From CAZMIL01 sp964566425 (lineage in GTDB: Bacteria; Patescibacteriota; Microgenomatia; UBA1406; GWC2-37-13), in contig CAZMIL010000006.1 in the NCBI GenBank assembly GCA_964566425.1, positions 1-38,481 on the forward strand: a stretch of DNA of 38,481 nucleotides. The letters run 5' to 3'. Each line of letters begins with the position of its first letter. Position 1 is the first letter of the stretch. The notes under the pieces are model-generated. The model had not been told where the DNA came from, searched no databases, and saw only the letters and a list, made by a program, of their open reading frames with translations. The translations under genes were made by a program, and so were the position numbers. Below are positions 1 through 6,418 of this stretch, one piece after another.

Positions 1-2
1 AA

Positions 3-68
3 TTATTAGGCGCGACAGTTAGAGGATTAGCGAAAAAACCAAGTGAGACTAAATATGAAAGCTATTAA
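3..68 (+). CDS. possible 3' end of a gene entering the window
   Basis: The reading frame is open from the first bases and ends in TAA at 66-68, giving 21 residues that finish in KYESY. The composition looks protein-like (LLGATVRGLAKK at the start), but a stretch this short can be open by chance. No family can be recognised from it. The start lies outside the window. Confidence 0.3.
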   Translation, partial: LLGATVRGLAKKPSETKYESY

Positions 69-142
69 ATTAATTTTTGGAGGACCACACGACTAATTGC
101 TATAAAGCTAAGAATGTCCCTCCTCGTGGACATGAAGGTTTA

Positions 143-151
143 TGCTATAAT
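143..151 (+). promoter_or_regulatory. extended -10 promoter, leaderless type
   Basis: TGC directly followed by TATAAT at 146-151 is an extended -10 element. Only 8 nt separate it from the ATG at 160, so transcription should begin one or two bases before the start codon. A similar TGC-TATAAA element lies at 98-106, 7 nt before another ATG (114) that opens a 17-codon ORF overlapping the main start. A short inverted repeat ATGTCC/GGACAT (114-119 and 128-133) sits just upstream of the -10. Confidence 0.6.
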
Positions 152-159
152 AAGGCTCC

Positions 160-792
160 ATGTCTAATCTTGAACTTGAGCACAAAGAGGAAGAAATATC
201 ACTTCCTGGGACCTTCTCTAGGGTAGCAGAAGATAGCGACGCAAGCAGAGGTTGGGTGAGATTTGGCTTTGTTATCGGACGCGGCGCTCTAAAACTGTCA
301 GATGTCTATGATCGATCTTGGCCAATAAGCATAATTCATAAGGGAAAAAGAATAAATGGACAACTGGAAAGAGATGAAATTAAGATTTATATTTTGACTT
401 CTGAAAGAAGAGAAGACGGCAAGGGAATCAAGAATGTCTATAGAATTAGCTATAAGCGACCCGAATCACCCGAGCAAAAACCACAACCCATTCTTCGCAA
501 TGCAAATGCTTTCGCGATTTTAAATCAACCCGAATCAGAATTTGACTTAGATTTACAATGGATGGAGGATGCAGAATTGAGACTAGAGCAGCCTATTCCC
601 TTTTCCTGGCTAACAAATAGAGGAGAAAGAACATCAGGCCCTATTAAGGAAATCGTCATTACCAGCGGCAAAGCCCACGGCAAAACAGAATTCAAGGAAT
701 TACTTAAAGACCAGACTCTTCCGAAAACAGATGTTTTCCGAGAATATATGAGGCGCCGAAGAAAGGGAGAAGCTGCAAGAACGCAAGCATAA
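160..792 (+). CDS. hypothetical protein, 210 aa
   Basis: I do not recognise a family. The protein is soluble, with no signal peptide or membrane segment. It is highly charged and ends in a basic tail (YMRRRRKGEAARTQA). The middle has alternating hydrophobic and polar stretches suggestive of a mostly beta fold (GWVRFGFVIGRGALKLSD near residues 31-48, and PFSWLTNRG near 147-155). The start is supported by an extended -10 element 8 nt upstream. It stands alone, converging with the ABC importer genes on the other strand. The basic tail could bind nucleic acid, but that is only a guess. Confidence 0.75.
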   Translation: MSNLELEHKEEEISLPGTFSRVAEDSDASRGWVRFGFVIGRGALKLSDVYDRSWPISIIHKGKRINGQLERDEIKIYILTSERREDGKGIKNVYRISYKRPESPEQKPQPILRNANAFAILNQPESEFDLDLQWMEDAELRLEQPIPFSWLTNRGERTSGPIKEIVITSGKAHGKTEFKELLKDQTLPKTDVFREYMRRRRKGEAARTQA

Positions 793-846
793 AATAAAAA
801 CTCCGTTGGGAAAAGCTACTTCGATGCACTCTTCAGATAAGTTTGT

Positions 847-1569
847 CTATTTGAGCAACCTGCTTAATCTATCCTCAAGCTCATAAAATTGGGCAGAGCG
901 TTTATTTCTTGGTCGAGGTAAGTTATCAATAAATATCTCTCTGATTGTCCCAGGGGCAGAGCCCATCACGGCTATTCTGTCAGACAGCTCAATAGCTTCA
1001 CTGATTAAATGCGTAATTAAAATAATAGTTATTTGCTGCTTCTTCCAAATATCAAGCAAAAGCTTTCTTAAAACTTCGGCTGTCAATTCATCAAGAGAGG
1101 AAAAAGGCTCGTCTAAAAAAAGAATATTTGGGGAAACCGCTAGAGCTCTGGCTATGCCTACCCTCTGCCTCATTCCACCGGATAACTCTAGTGGATGCTT
1201 GTCCTCGAAACCAACCAGATCGATCTCTTTTATCAATTTGTTGACAATTTCTTTTCGTCTGGCGACCCCGACTGCTTGCATTTTTAAACCAAACTCAATA
1301 TTTTCGTAAACAGTCAAAAAGGGAAATAAGGCATAATTTTGAAAGACAAAACCAATCTTCGGTCTTTGCGACCAACTAATTCTCCCCCGTGTCTGTTTAT
1401 AAAGACCGGCAACAGTTCGCAACAGTGTTGATTTCCCGCACCCCGACGGCCCAATAATTGTAAAAAACTCACCCTCATTAACCTCGAAACTAACATCACG
1501 TAAGGCAATAAGTCTCTCCTTCTCAAGATCAAACTGTTTAGATAAGTTCTGAACTTCGAGTAAAGTCAT
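847..1569 (-). CDS. ABC transporter ATPase, NitT/TauT (SsuB-like) type
   Basis: Cytoplasmic ATP-hydrolysing subunit of an importer, 240 aa, full length for the family. All nucleotide-binding motifs are visible: Walker A GPSGCGKST near residue 40, Q-loop FVFQNYALFPFLTV, signature LSGGMRQRVGIARAL, Walker B ILFLDEPFSSLDE and switch histidine in ITHLISEAI. Sequence style and the partner permease match the nitrate/sulfonate/taurine class of importers, whose substrates range from alkanesulfonates to thiamine precursors. The start codon overlaps the permease stop (ATGA), so the two are translationally coupled. No substrate-binding protein gene is adjacent; it must be elsewhere or absent. The substrate cannot be predicted. 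Confidence 0.92.
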   Translation of the reverse strand: MTLLEVQNLSKQFDLEKERLIALRDVSFEVNEGEFFTIIGPSGCGKSTLLRTVAGLYKQTRGRISWSQRPKIGFVFQNYALFPFLTVYENIEFGLKMQAVGVARRKEIVNKLIKEIDLVGFEDKHPLELSGGMRQRVGIARALAVSPNILFLDEPFSSLDELTAEVLRKLLLDIWKKQQITIILITHLISEAIELSDRIAVMGSAPGTIREIFIDNLPRPRNKRSAQFYELEDRLSRLLK

Positions 1570-2294
1570 TCTTGTTGGTATTTAGTACTAATATTTAAGA
1601 GCGTCAACCAAATATATTTATTCAAAATAAACAGAATGGCCAAGAGCATAAGAACCCCGATAATCAAAATGTTGGCTTGATGATTGTTGCCAGCTTGAGC
1701 CAAATAGGTGCCGACTCCCGGTACTCTGACAATAATTTCGGCTGCGATAATCGCCTCCCAGGCCTCTCCCCAGGCAACGATTGAGCCGGTAACGAAGGCA
1801 GGCAGTAATAGTGGGAAAAAAACAAAAACTAAATATTTATAACCTCTGGCGCCGTAAACTTCAGAGGCCTCAATCAAATCGGGTCTAATCTGTTTTTGGG
1901 CGGTAAGCAAAGAAAAAAGAATCGGCCATACCATCTCTGCAATCAGAATTAAAATTGTGACTATTGCTGTTCTGCCAAACCAAACAACAAATAAAGGATA
2001 AAGAGCGAAGGACGGAAAACTTTGCAAAGCATCTAAGATTGGAATCGACGCGGTCTCTATCGAAGAAGATATTCTGATAAAAAGGATTAACAAGATCGAG
2101 ATAACAAGCGCGATAACATAAGAAATACTCACCCTAACGAAACTGGCAAAAAAACCTAGGAAAAATTCCTGTGCATTTAATTTAGTAAAACCTAGGGACA
2201 GGATTAAAACTACCACCAATAAAGTTATAAACAAGGAGAGCCGGTTCGCGTGTTTCCTTTTACGAATTACTCTAAGATTATGTGTATAGCGCAT
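1566..2294 (-). CDS. ABC transporter permease, NitT/TauT (SsuC-like) type
   Basis: Integral membrane subunit of the importer, 242 aa with about six hydrophobic segments. The cytoplasmic coupling-helix (EAA) motif is present as EASEVYGARGYKYLVFVFFP near residues 143-162, and ILDALQSFPSFALYPLFVVW is typical of the SsuC/TauC family. The first gene of a two-gene operon, it overlaps the ATPase by 4 nt. A TGC-TATAAT promoter ends 6 nt before its ATG, so this operon is transcribed separately from the upstream fusion gene and its mRNA should be leaderless. Confidence 0.92.
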   Translation of the reverse strand: MRYTHNLRVIRKRKHANRLSLFITLLVVVLILSLGFTKLNAQEFFLGFFASFVRVSISYVIALVISILLILFIRISSSIETASIPILDALQSFPSFALYPLFVVWFGRTAIVTILILIAEMVWPILFSLLTAQKQIRPDLIEASEVYGARGYKYLVFVFFPLLLPAFVTGSIVAWGEAWEAIIAAEIIVRVPGVGTYLAQAGNNHQANILIIGVLMLLAILFILNKYIWLTLLNISTKYQQE

Positions 2295-2300
2295 AATTTC

Positions 2301-2309
2301 ATTATAGCA
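2301..2309 (-). promoter_or_regulatory. extended -10 promoter of the ABC importer operon
   Basis: On the minus strand TGC followed by TATAAT (2306 to 2301) ends 6 nt before the permease ATG at 2294. With normal geometry the first transcribed base is the A of the start codon. Confidence 0.65.
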
Positions 2310-2335
2310 AGCGCAGTTACCCCAGGATTTATTAT

Positions 2336-3877
2336 TTATTTATTGTCTAGACCAACTGCTTGACTAAGAGAAGATAAATGATCGCGCTCAAGAAATTCTG
2401 CCAGTTCAAGATTTATTCGAGCGATTAATTGTGGTCCTTCATAAACCATTCCCGTAATTAACTGACATAAAGAAGCGCCCAGTCTGATTTTTTTGTAAGC
2501 GTCGGCTGCGTTGAAAATTCCACCGCAGCCAATAATCGTCAGCCGTTGACCGTAACGTTTGTAAGCCAATTTTATCAGTGCGTTGGACCTGAGCTCTGTC
2601 GGCTTTCCTGAAAATCCTCCGTGCTTGAATCGTCTAACTTCCTCTCTGTTTAGAGCGGGGTCTTTTCTATCGGTTAAGGTGTTGCCGAAAATTACCCCCT
2701 TAATGTATTTGTATTTAACGATCACATCCAGCAATTGCGCAACTTTAGCGTTGCTTAGCTCAATCGGCATTTTGATAAACACCGGCTTTGTTAAATGGAG
2801 TTTAGCAACCGCAGTCAAAAGTTCGCTTAATCTTTGTGACGTATAGAAGGTAACATTACCAAAAAGATTTGGACAACTGATGTTTAATTCATAATATGAA
2901 GATTTAACTTTTGACCTTTCGAAAGTTTTAAAAGAAGTAGTAATATCTGCTACGCTCTGCCGCTGACCCAGAGAATTTTTTGTAGAATTGCTGCGGCCGA
3001 GGCTAATCCCGATTGGGATATCAAATTTAACTTTGTTTAATTTGGCAACAATGGCGGCCGCCCCCGGATTTTTAAACCCTTTATAAACCATCAAAGCTTT
3101 TGATTGGGGTAACCTCCCCAACCGTGGCTTGGGATTGCCCTCATACATTTGATTGGTGATCGTGCCGATTGTGGCAAAGCCGAAACCGAGAGCTGCTGTC
3201 GTTTGTGTCAGTTGTCCTCTGTAATCATAGCCTGCTGCAAGACCGATTGGGGCTTTAAATTCTATACCATTTATCTTTTGGCGAAGAATCTTCGGTTTAA
3301 ACACGAATAGAAATTGGAACCATTGCCGAAACCAGGAAAACTTAAAGACGAATTCTGCCAAACTTGCTGTCATTTCATGAATGAATTCAGGGTCGAATAA
3401 AAACAGAATCGGTTTAGCAACATTTCTATATATAAACATCGCGCTTCTGACCGAGATTTCTTTTCTTTCACGAAAAAAAATAATCTGCGCCAGAACGAAT
3501 AAAATTAAGGAATTAAGGCCCGAGACCAGGCAGTAAAGGCAATAGCTTTTAATGACAAAGGCTTGAAGATAAAACAGGTAGAGTGAAAAAAGAAACCCGC
3601 CGGTGGCGAAAAAAAGAAAAAGATACCTAAACAGTTTATTTCTAGTAAAAGTTAGCCAGAGGAGAACAAATAAGGCAAAATAAAAGGTCAGTCCCCAGAA
3701 AACAACGGGAATCGCCAGAAAAATTGAATAATGACTTCTTAAAACTACACTACAGTTGATGAAAGAAAAACCGGTTGAGCAAGGAGGAATAAAATTGCTT
3801 AAGCGTTCATAAGCCAAATAAACACAATCTGCTATCCCAATGAAGATAAAAACAAGCAGAATCAATCTCTTTTTCAT
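2336..3877 (-). CDS. pyrD: VKOR domain fused to class-2-like dihydroorotate dehydrogenase
   Basis: Two enzymes in one 513-aa chain. Residues 1-137 form a four-helix vitamin K epoxide reductase (VKOR) domain: loop cysteines C33 and C42 between helices 1 and 2, and the active-site C113-x-x-C116 opening helix 4. Topology predicts both ends in the cytoplasm. Residues about 145-500 are a dihydroorotate dehydrogenase with the class 2 membrane-associated quinone-tunnel helices (FLFDPEFIHEM, 159-169), GLAAGYD, GNPKPRL, NISCPN (332-337), FGNT and IIGCGGI. The base position is Cys335, as in class 1 enzymes, instead of the class 2 Ser, and the substrate Asn of the INRxGFNN motif is Val264. Known role of the family: oxidise dihydroorotate with FMN and pass electrons to quinone. 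VKOR normally passes protein-thiol electrons to quinone. The fusion suggests a shared quinone. Substrate identity is uncertain because of the altered active site. It is transcribed alone, from a promoter 20 nt upstream. Confidence 0.9.
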   Translation of the reverse strand: MKKRLILLVFIFIGIADCVYLAYERLSNFIPPCSTGFSFINCSVVLRSHYSIFLAIPVVFWGLTFYFALFVLLWLTFTRNKLFRYLFLFFATGGFLFSLYLFYLQAFVIKSYCLYCLVSGLNSLILFVLAQIIFFRERKEISVRSAMFIYRNVAKPILFLFDPEFIHEMTASLAEFVFKFSWFRQWFQFLFVFKPKILRQKINGIEFKAPIGLAAGYDYRGQLTQTTAALGFGFATIGTITNQMYEGNPKPRLGRLPQSKALMVYKGFKNPGAAAIVAKLNKVKFDIPIGISLGRSNSTKNSLGQRQSVADITTSFKTFERSKVKSSYYELNISCPNLFGNVTFYTSQRLSELLTAVAKLHLTKPVFIKMPIELSNAKVAQLLDVIVKYKYIKGVIFGNTLTDRKDPALNREEVRRFKHGGFSGKPTELRSNALIKLAYKRYGQRLTIIGCGGIFNAADAYKKIRLGASLCQLITGMVYEGPQLIARINLELAEFLERDHLSSLSQAVGLDNK

Positions 3878-3897
3878 AGAAGCTTGGTTTAAAGGTT

Positions 3898-3903
3898 ATT
3901 ATA
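3898..3903 (-). promoter_or_regulatory. -10 box of the VKOR-DHODH gene
   Basis: TATAAT on the minus strand lies 20 nt before the ATG at 3877, giving a short leader of roughly 13 nt with no Shine-Dalgarno. No clear -35 box was found. Confidence 0.5.
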
Positions 3904-3980
3904 ATCTTTCTCTTCTTACTTTTCTATTACTTCTCTTTTACTTAATTCTCAAATGCCAAGACTATGATCGTCAACCTAAA

Positions 3981-3989
3981 AGGAGGTGG
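3981..3989 (+). promoter_or_regulatory. perfect Shine-Dalgarno of the 41-aa ORF
   Basis: AGGAGGTGG contains the full complement of the 16S anti-Shine-Dalgarno core and ends 5 nt before the ATG at 3995, the ideal distance. It fixes the start of a very small gene. I found no comparable site elsewhere in the window, where most genes have no Shine-Dalgarno at all. Confidence 0.8.
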
Positions 3990-3994
3990 AAATA

Positions 3995-4120
3995 ATGCAG
4001 AATCAAAAATATCGCTGTCCTGTCTGCGGTTACACGACTGATAGCGAAGAAGAAATAATCCAACATCTTGTTGATACAGCCAACGAGTCATCACATAGCT
4101 ATATAATCAATCCGTCTTGA
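3995..4120 (+). CDS. 41-aa putative zinc-binding protein
   Basis: A small gene, MQNQKYRCPVCGYTTDSEEE at the N-terminus, with C8-x-x-C11 followed by two histidines (H24 and H36) that could complete a zinc site. The segment after the cysteines is a likely acidic helix. The arrangement resembles small metal-binding proteins such as the DUF1059 type, which have a similar cysteine/acidic helix/His layout, but I cannot confirm homology. The start is decided by a perfect Shine-Dalgarno 5 nt upstream. The stop codon lies inside the promoter palindrome of the next gene. Its function is unknown; a regulatory or metal-sensing role is possible. Confidence 0.7.
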   Translation: MQNQKYRCPVCGYTTDSEEEIIQHLVDTANESSHSYIINPS

Positions 4121-4145
4121 CAAGACGGTCTAGCTATCTTAAGAT
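4112..4145 (+). promoter_or_regulatory. promoter with palindrome centred on the -35 box
   Basis: TTGACA (4117-4122), a 17-nt spacer and TAAGAT (4140-4145) make a well-formed housekeeping promoter for the gene at 4158, with a leader of about 6 nt. The -35 is embedded in a perfect 17-bp odd palindrome, CCGTCTTG-A-CAAGACGG (4112-4128), a plausible repressor site. The palindrome also covers the stop codon of the preceding small ORF. Confidence 0.6.
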
Positions 4146-4157
4146 ACGTTTAGAGAG

Positions 4158-4349
4158 ATGAAAGAAGTCGATCCCCAAACAAACGGAAAGGGTGAATGGC
4201 AAAGACCGACCCCCGTAGATGCTTTAAAAGAAGTGGGCCTGAAGACTTACGCAGAACAGCTTCATCAACATTTGGATGTTTTTACAATTGGACAAATTGT
4301 CCTTGCTTGCCAAAATCTACCGTTGGAGTATTTTTCTAAAGAAAATTGA
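4158..4349 (+). CDS. hypothetical protein, 63 aa
   Basis: A small soluble protein with no recognised family. Residues about 21-60 look helical (DALKEVGLKTYAEQLHQHLD and then FTIGQIVLACQNLPLEYF), resembling a compact helical bundle. The start is supported by a TTGACA-N17-TAAGAT promoter whose transcript would begin about 6 nt upstream. The stop codon ends exactly one base before the groEL stop codon on the other strand, so the two genes converge with zero spacing. Confidence 0.65.
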   Translation: MKEVDPQTNGKGEWQRPTPVDALKEVGLKTYAEQLHQHLDVFTIGQIVLACQNLPLEYFSKEN

Positions 4350-6005
4350 TTAATAGCCCATATCCATGCCTCCCGGGACTGCAGGCATTTCCGGCTTCTT
4401 TTCAGGAATATCAGTAACCAGAGCTTCTGTAGTTAACACCATACTGGCAACAGAAACAGCATTCTGAACGGCGGTTCTGACTACTTTCAGTGGGTCGATG
4501 ATTCCGGCTTTGACCATGTCCACGGGTTTTGCCGTTTCAACAGATTCAGTATTCAAAACGTCAAAACCCATGCCTTTGGTGCTAATTTCACGAGCCTTGG
4601 CCAACAATTGACCTGCATCAAGTCCGGCATTTTCCATCAATTTTTTGAAAGGTTGTTCGATGACTTTTTTAACAATCATAAAGCCGGATTTTTCATCTTT
4701 ATTCAATTTAACGCCTTTAAGCGCTTCCGGTTTCATCTTTTGACTGATTGCAAGCAAGGCAATTGCTCCACCGGGGACAATCCCCTCTTCCAGAGCTGCT
4801 TTGGTTGCAGCTACAGCATCGTTAACCCTTTCTTTTTTCTCTTTCAATTCAATCTCGGTGGCTGCCCCGACATTAATCACTGCCACACCACCAGAGAGTT
4901 TGGCTAGCCGCTCCTGGAGTTTCTCTTTATCAAATTCAGAAGTAGTTTCACTAATCTGGCGTTTAATCTGTTCCACTCTGGCATTAATATTTACTTTTTT
5001 TCCTTTACCACCGATAATGCTGGTATTTTCTTTATCTGCCCAAACTTTATCGGCGCGGCCGCAATCTTCGATCTCGACATTTTCTAATTTTTTACCGACG
5101 TCTTCGGAGATTACCGTCCCACCGGTCAAAATTGCAATGTCTTCAAGCGTCTCTTTACGTCTGTCGCCAAAACCGGGGGCCTTAACCACCAAAGCATTAA
5201 ATGTCCCCTTAAGCTTATTGACTGCTAGAGTTGCCAGAGCTTCGCCTTCGACTTCATCGGCAATAATCACCAGGTTTTTAGAAATTTTGATGAATTTTTC
5301 CAGAAAAGGTAGCAGATCCGAAACAGCAGTAATTTTTTTATCAGTAATCAACAAATAGGGTTCCTCTACCTCTGCTGTCATTTTTTCAGGATCAGTAGCA
5401 AAATAGGCAGAAGCGTAGCCCCGATCAAACTGCATGCCCTCTTTGTGTTCAACAGTCGTTTCCAATCCTTTCCCTTCTTCTACAGTCACGACGCCTTCTT
5501 TACCACCGACTTTTTGTAAAGCTTCGGCAATGATTTTCCCCAGTTCCGGATCAGCAGCTGAAATGGTAGCAACGTTTGCAGCGTCGGTTAATTTAATCTC
5601 TTTTTTGACTTTTTTTAGTTCCTCAACAATATAATTACCGGCTTTTTGCAAACCTCTTTTCATCACCATGGGATTGGCTCCTGAATTCATCAGTTCGATT
5701 CCGTCTTTAATAATTCCCCTCGTAAGAACTGTGGCAGTAGTAGTCCCATCACCTGCAACGTCTGCTGTTTTGGAGGCCGCTTCTTTGACTAATTGTGCCC
5801 CCATATTTTCAAAAGGGTCTTGTAATTCAATCTCTTTAGCCACAGCGACGCCATCGTGAATGACACTGGGCGCTCCCCACTTGCGGTCTAAGGCCACGTT
5901 GCGGCCTTTTGGTCCAAGAGTAGTTTCAACTGCATCGGCTAGTTTATTGATCCCTGATAAAAGGGCTTGTCTTGCTTCTGAACCATATTTAATTTGTTTT
6001 GCCAT
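4350..6005 (-). CDS. groEL: chaperonin GroEL (HSP60)
   Basis: Cytoplasmic ATP-driven folding chamber subunit, 551 aa, full length. Hallmarks include the start MAKQIKYGSEARQALLSG, TLGPKGRNVALDRKWG near residue 30, the ATP-binding VAGDGTTTATVL near 84-95, PGFGDRRKETLEDIA near 280, and NDAVAATKAALEEGIVPGGA near 400. The C-terminus ends in PGGMDMGY, a short version of the usual GGM-repeat tail. It lies 14 nt after groES and is evidently cotranscribed with it from a strong promoter upstream of groES. Confidence 0.99.
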   Translation of the reverse strand: MAKQIKYGSEARQALLSGINKLADAVETTLGPKGRNVALDRKWGAPSVIHDGVAVAKEIELQDPFENMGAQLVKEAASKTADVAGDGTTTATVLTRGIIKDGIELMNSGANPMVMKRGLQKAGNYIVEELKKVKKEIKLTDAANVATISAADPELGKIIAEALQKVGGKEGVVTVEEGKGLETTVEHKEGMQFDRGYASAYFATDPEKMTAEVEEPYLLITDKKITAVSDLLPFLEKFIKISKNLVIIADEVEGEALATLAVNKLKGTFNALVVKAPGFGDRRKETLEDIAILTGGTVISEDVGKKLENVEIEDCGRADKVWADKENTSIIGGKGKKVNINARVEQIKRQISETTSEFDKEKLQERLAKLSGGVAVINVGAATEIELKEKKERVNDAVAATKAALEEGIVPGGAIALLAISQKMKPEALKGVKLNKDEKSGFMIVKKVIEQPFKKLMENAGLDAGQLLAKAREISTKGMGFDVLNTESVETAKPVDMVKAGIIDPLKVVRTAVQNAVSVASMVLTTEALVTDIPEKKPEMPAVPGGMDMGY

Positions 6006-6019
6006 ATCTTTTTAAAAAA

Positions 6020-6322
6020 TTACTTAACGACTGCCATGATATCTTTTTCTTCGACCAATAGCCATTCCTCGTTGCCAACTTTAACTTCATTACCCCCCCA
6101 CTTTTTATAAAGGACTTTTTGGCCTTTGTTCAATGTCATTGGTAAAACCTTACCGTCCGGGTTTCTGTGGCCTGGCCCGACAGCCATAATCTCACCGACT
6201 TGAGGTTTCTCTTTGGCTGTGTCGGGAAGAACTATGCCCGAAGGAAGGGTTTGCTCAGTCTCTAAAGGACGGACCAAAACATAATCGAAAGTAGGATTAA
6301 TCATAGGGTTATTTTTTGCCAT
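6020..6322 (-). CDS. groES: co-chaperonin GroES (HSP10)
   Basis: Lid of the GroEL chamber, 100 aa, full length. The family pattern is clear: FDYVLVRPLETEQTLPSGIV at residues 10-29, then the mobile-loop region, EIMAVGPGHRNPDGK, a GQKVLYKKWGGNEVKV beta strand and the terminal EKDIMAVVK. The N-terminus is extended by about ten residues compared with the commonest form. First gene of the groES-groEL operon, it has a near-consensus promoter and a leader without Shine-Dalgarno. It is divergent from the Lon-like gene. Confidence 0.98.
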   Translation of the reverse strand: MAKNNPMINPTFDYVLVRPLETEQTLPSGIVLPDTAKEKPQVGEIMAVGPGHRNPDGKVLPMTLNKGQKVLYKKWGGNEVKVGNEEWLLVEEKDIMAVVK

Positions 6323-6354
6323 AGTTTTTATTATTGAAAATTTGATAAGATTAA

Positions 6355-6383
6355 ATTGTAAAGGACTAACTATCTTTTGTCAA
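6355..6383 (-). promoter_or_regulatory. groESL promoter
   Basis: On the minus strand TTGACA (6383 to 6378), a 17-nt spacer and TACAAT (6360 to 6355) form one of the two best housekeeping promoters in the window. The start site should fall near 6348, leaving a leader of about 26 nt before the groES ATG at 6322. Confidence 0.8.
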
Positions 6384-6397
6384 GCGTTAAGTTAGTC
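6364..6397. promoter_or_regulatory. candidate shared heat-shock operator (inverted repeat)
   Basis: Perfect 8-bp arms GACTAACT (6364-6371) and AGTTAGTC (6390-6397) with an 18-nt spacer. The dyad centre coincides with the centre of the groES -35 box, and the right arm lies 7 nt before the -10 of the divergent Lon-like gene. It is not the CIRCE element of HrcA (TTAGCACTC-N9-GAGTGCTAA). A protein binding here could control both directions. Confidence 0.5.
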
Positions 6398-6404
6398 TGC
6401 TAAT

Positions 6405-6410
6405 TATAAT
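6405..6410 (+). promoter_or_regulatory. -10 box of the Lon-like gene, leaderless
   Basis: TATAAT lies 8 nt before the ATG at 6419, so the transcript should start at or within two bases of the start codon. No consensus -35 is present at 17 nt, which suggests that activation or a weak promoter is normal here. Confidence 0.6.
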
Positions 6411-6418
6411 TCGCGATT

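Noticed and set aside
2583..2846. Open frame opposite the DHODH domain
   Set aside because: It lies inside conserved DHODH motifs on the other strand and has no recognisable features.
4112..4128. Hairpin after the 41-aa ORF as a rho-independent terminator
   Set aside because: No T-run follows the stem, and the centre is a consensus -35 box, so an operator reading is better.
4801..5358. 185-codon open frame antisense to groEL, with other long antisense frames at 4608-4907, 5434-5634 and 5668-5859
   Set aside because: They lie entirely inside the highly conserved groEL coding sequence and their translations are low-complexity Ser/Leu/Pro shadows of it.
6323..6418. CIRCE/HrcA operator before groES
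   Set aside because: The TTAGCACTC-N9-GAGTGCTAA sequence is not present, even in degraded form; only a different inverted repeat is found.
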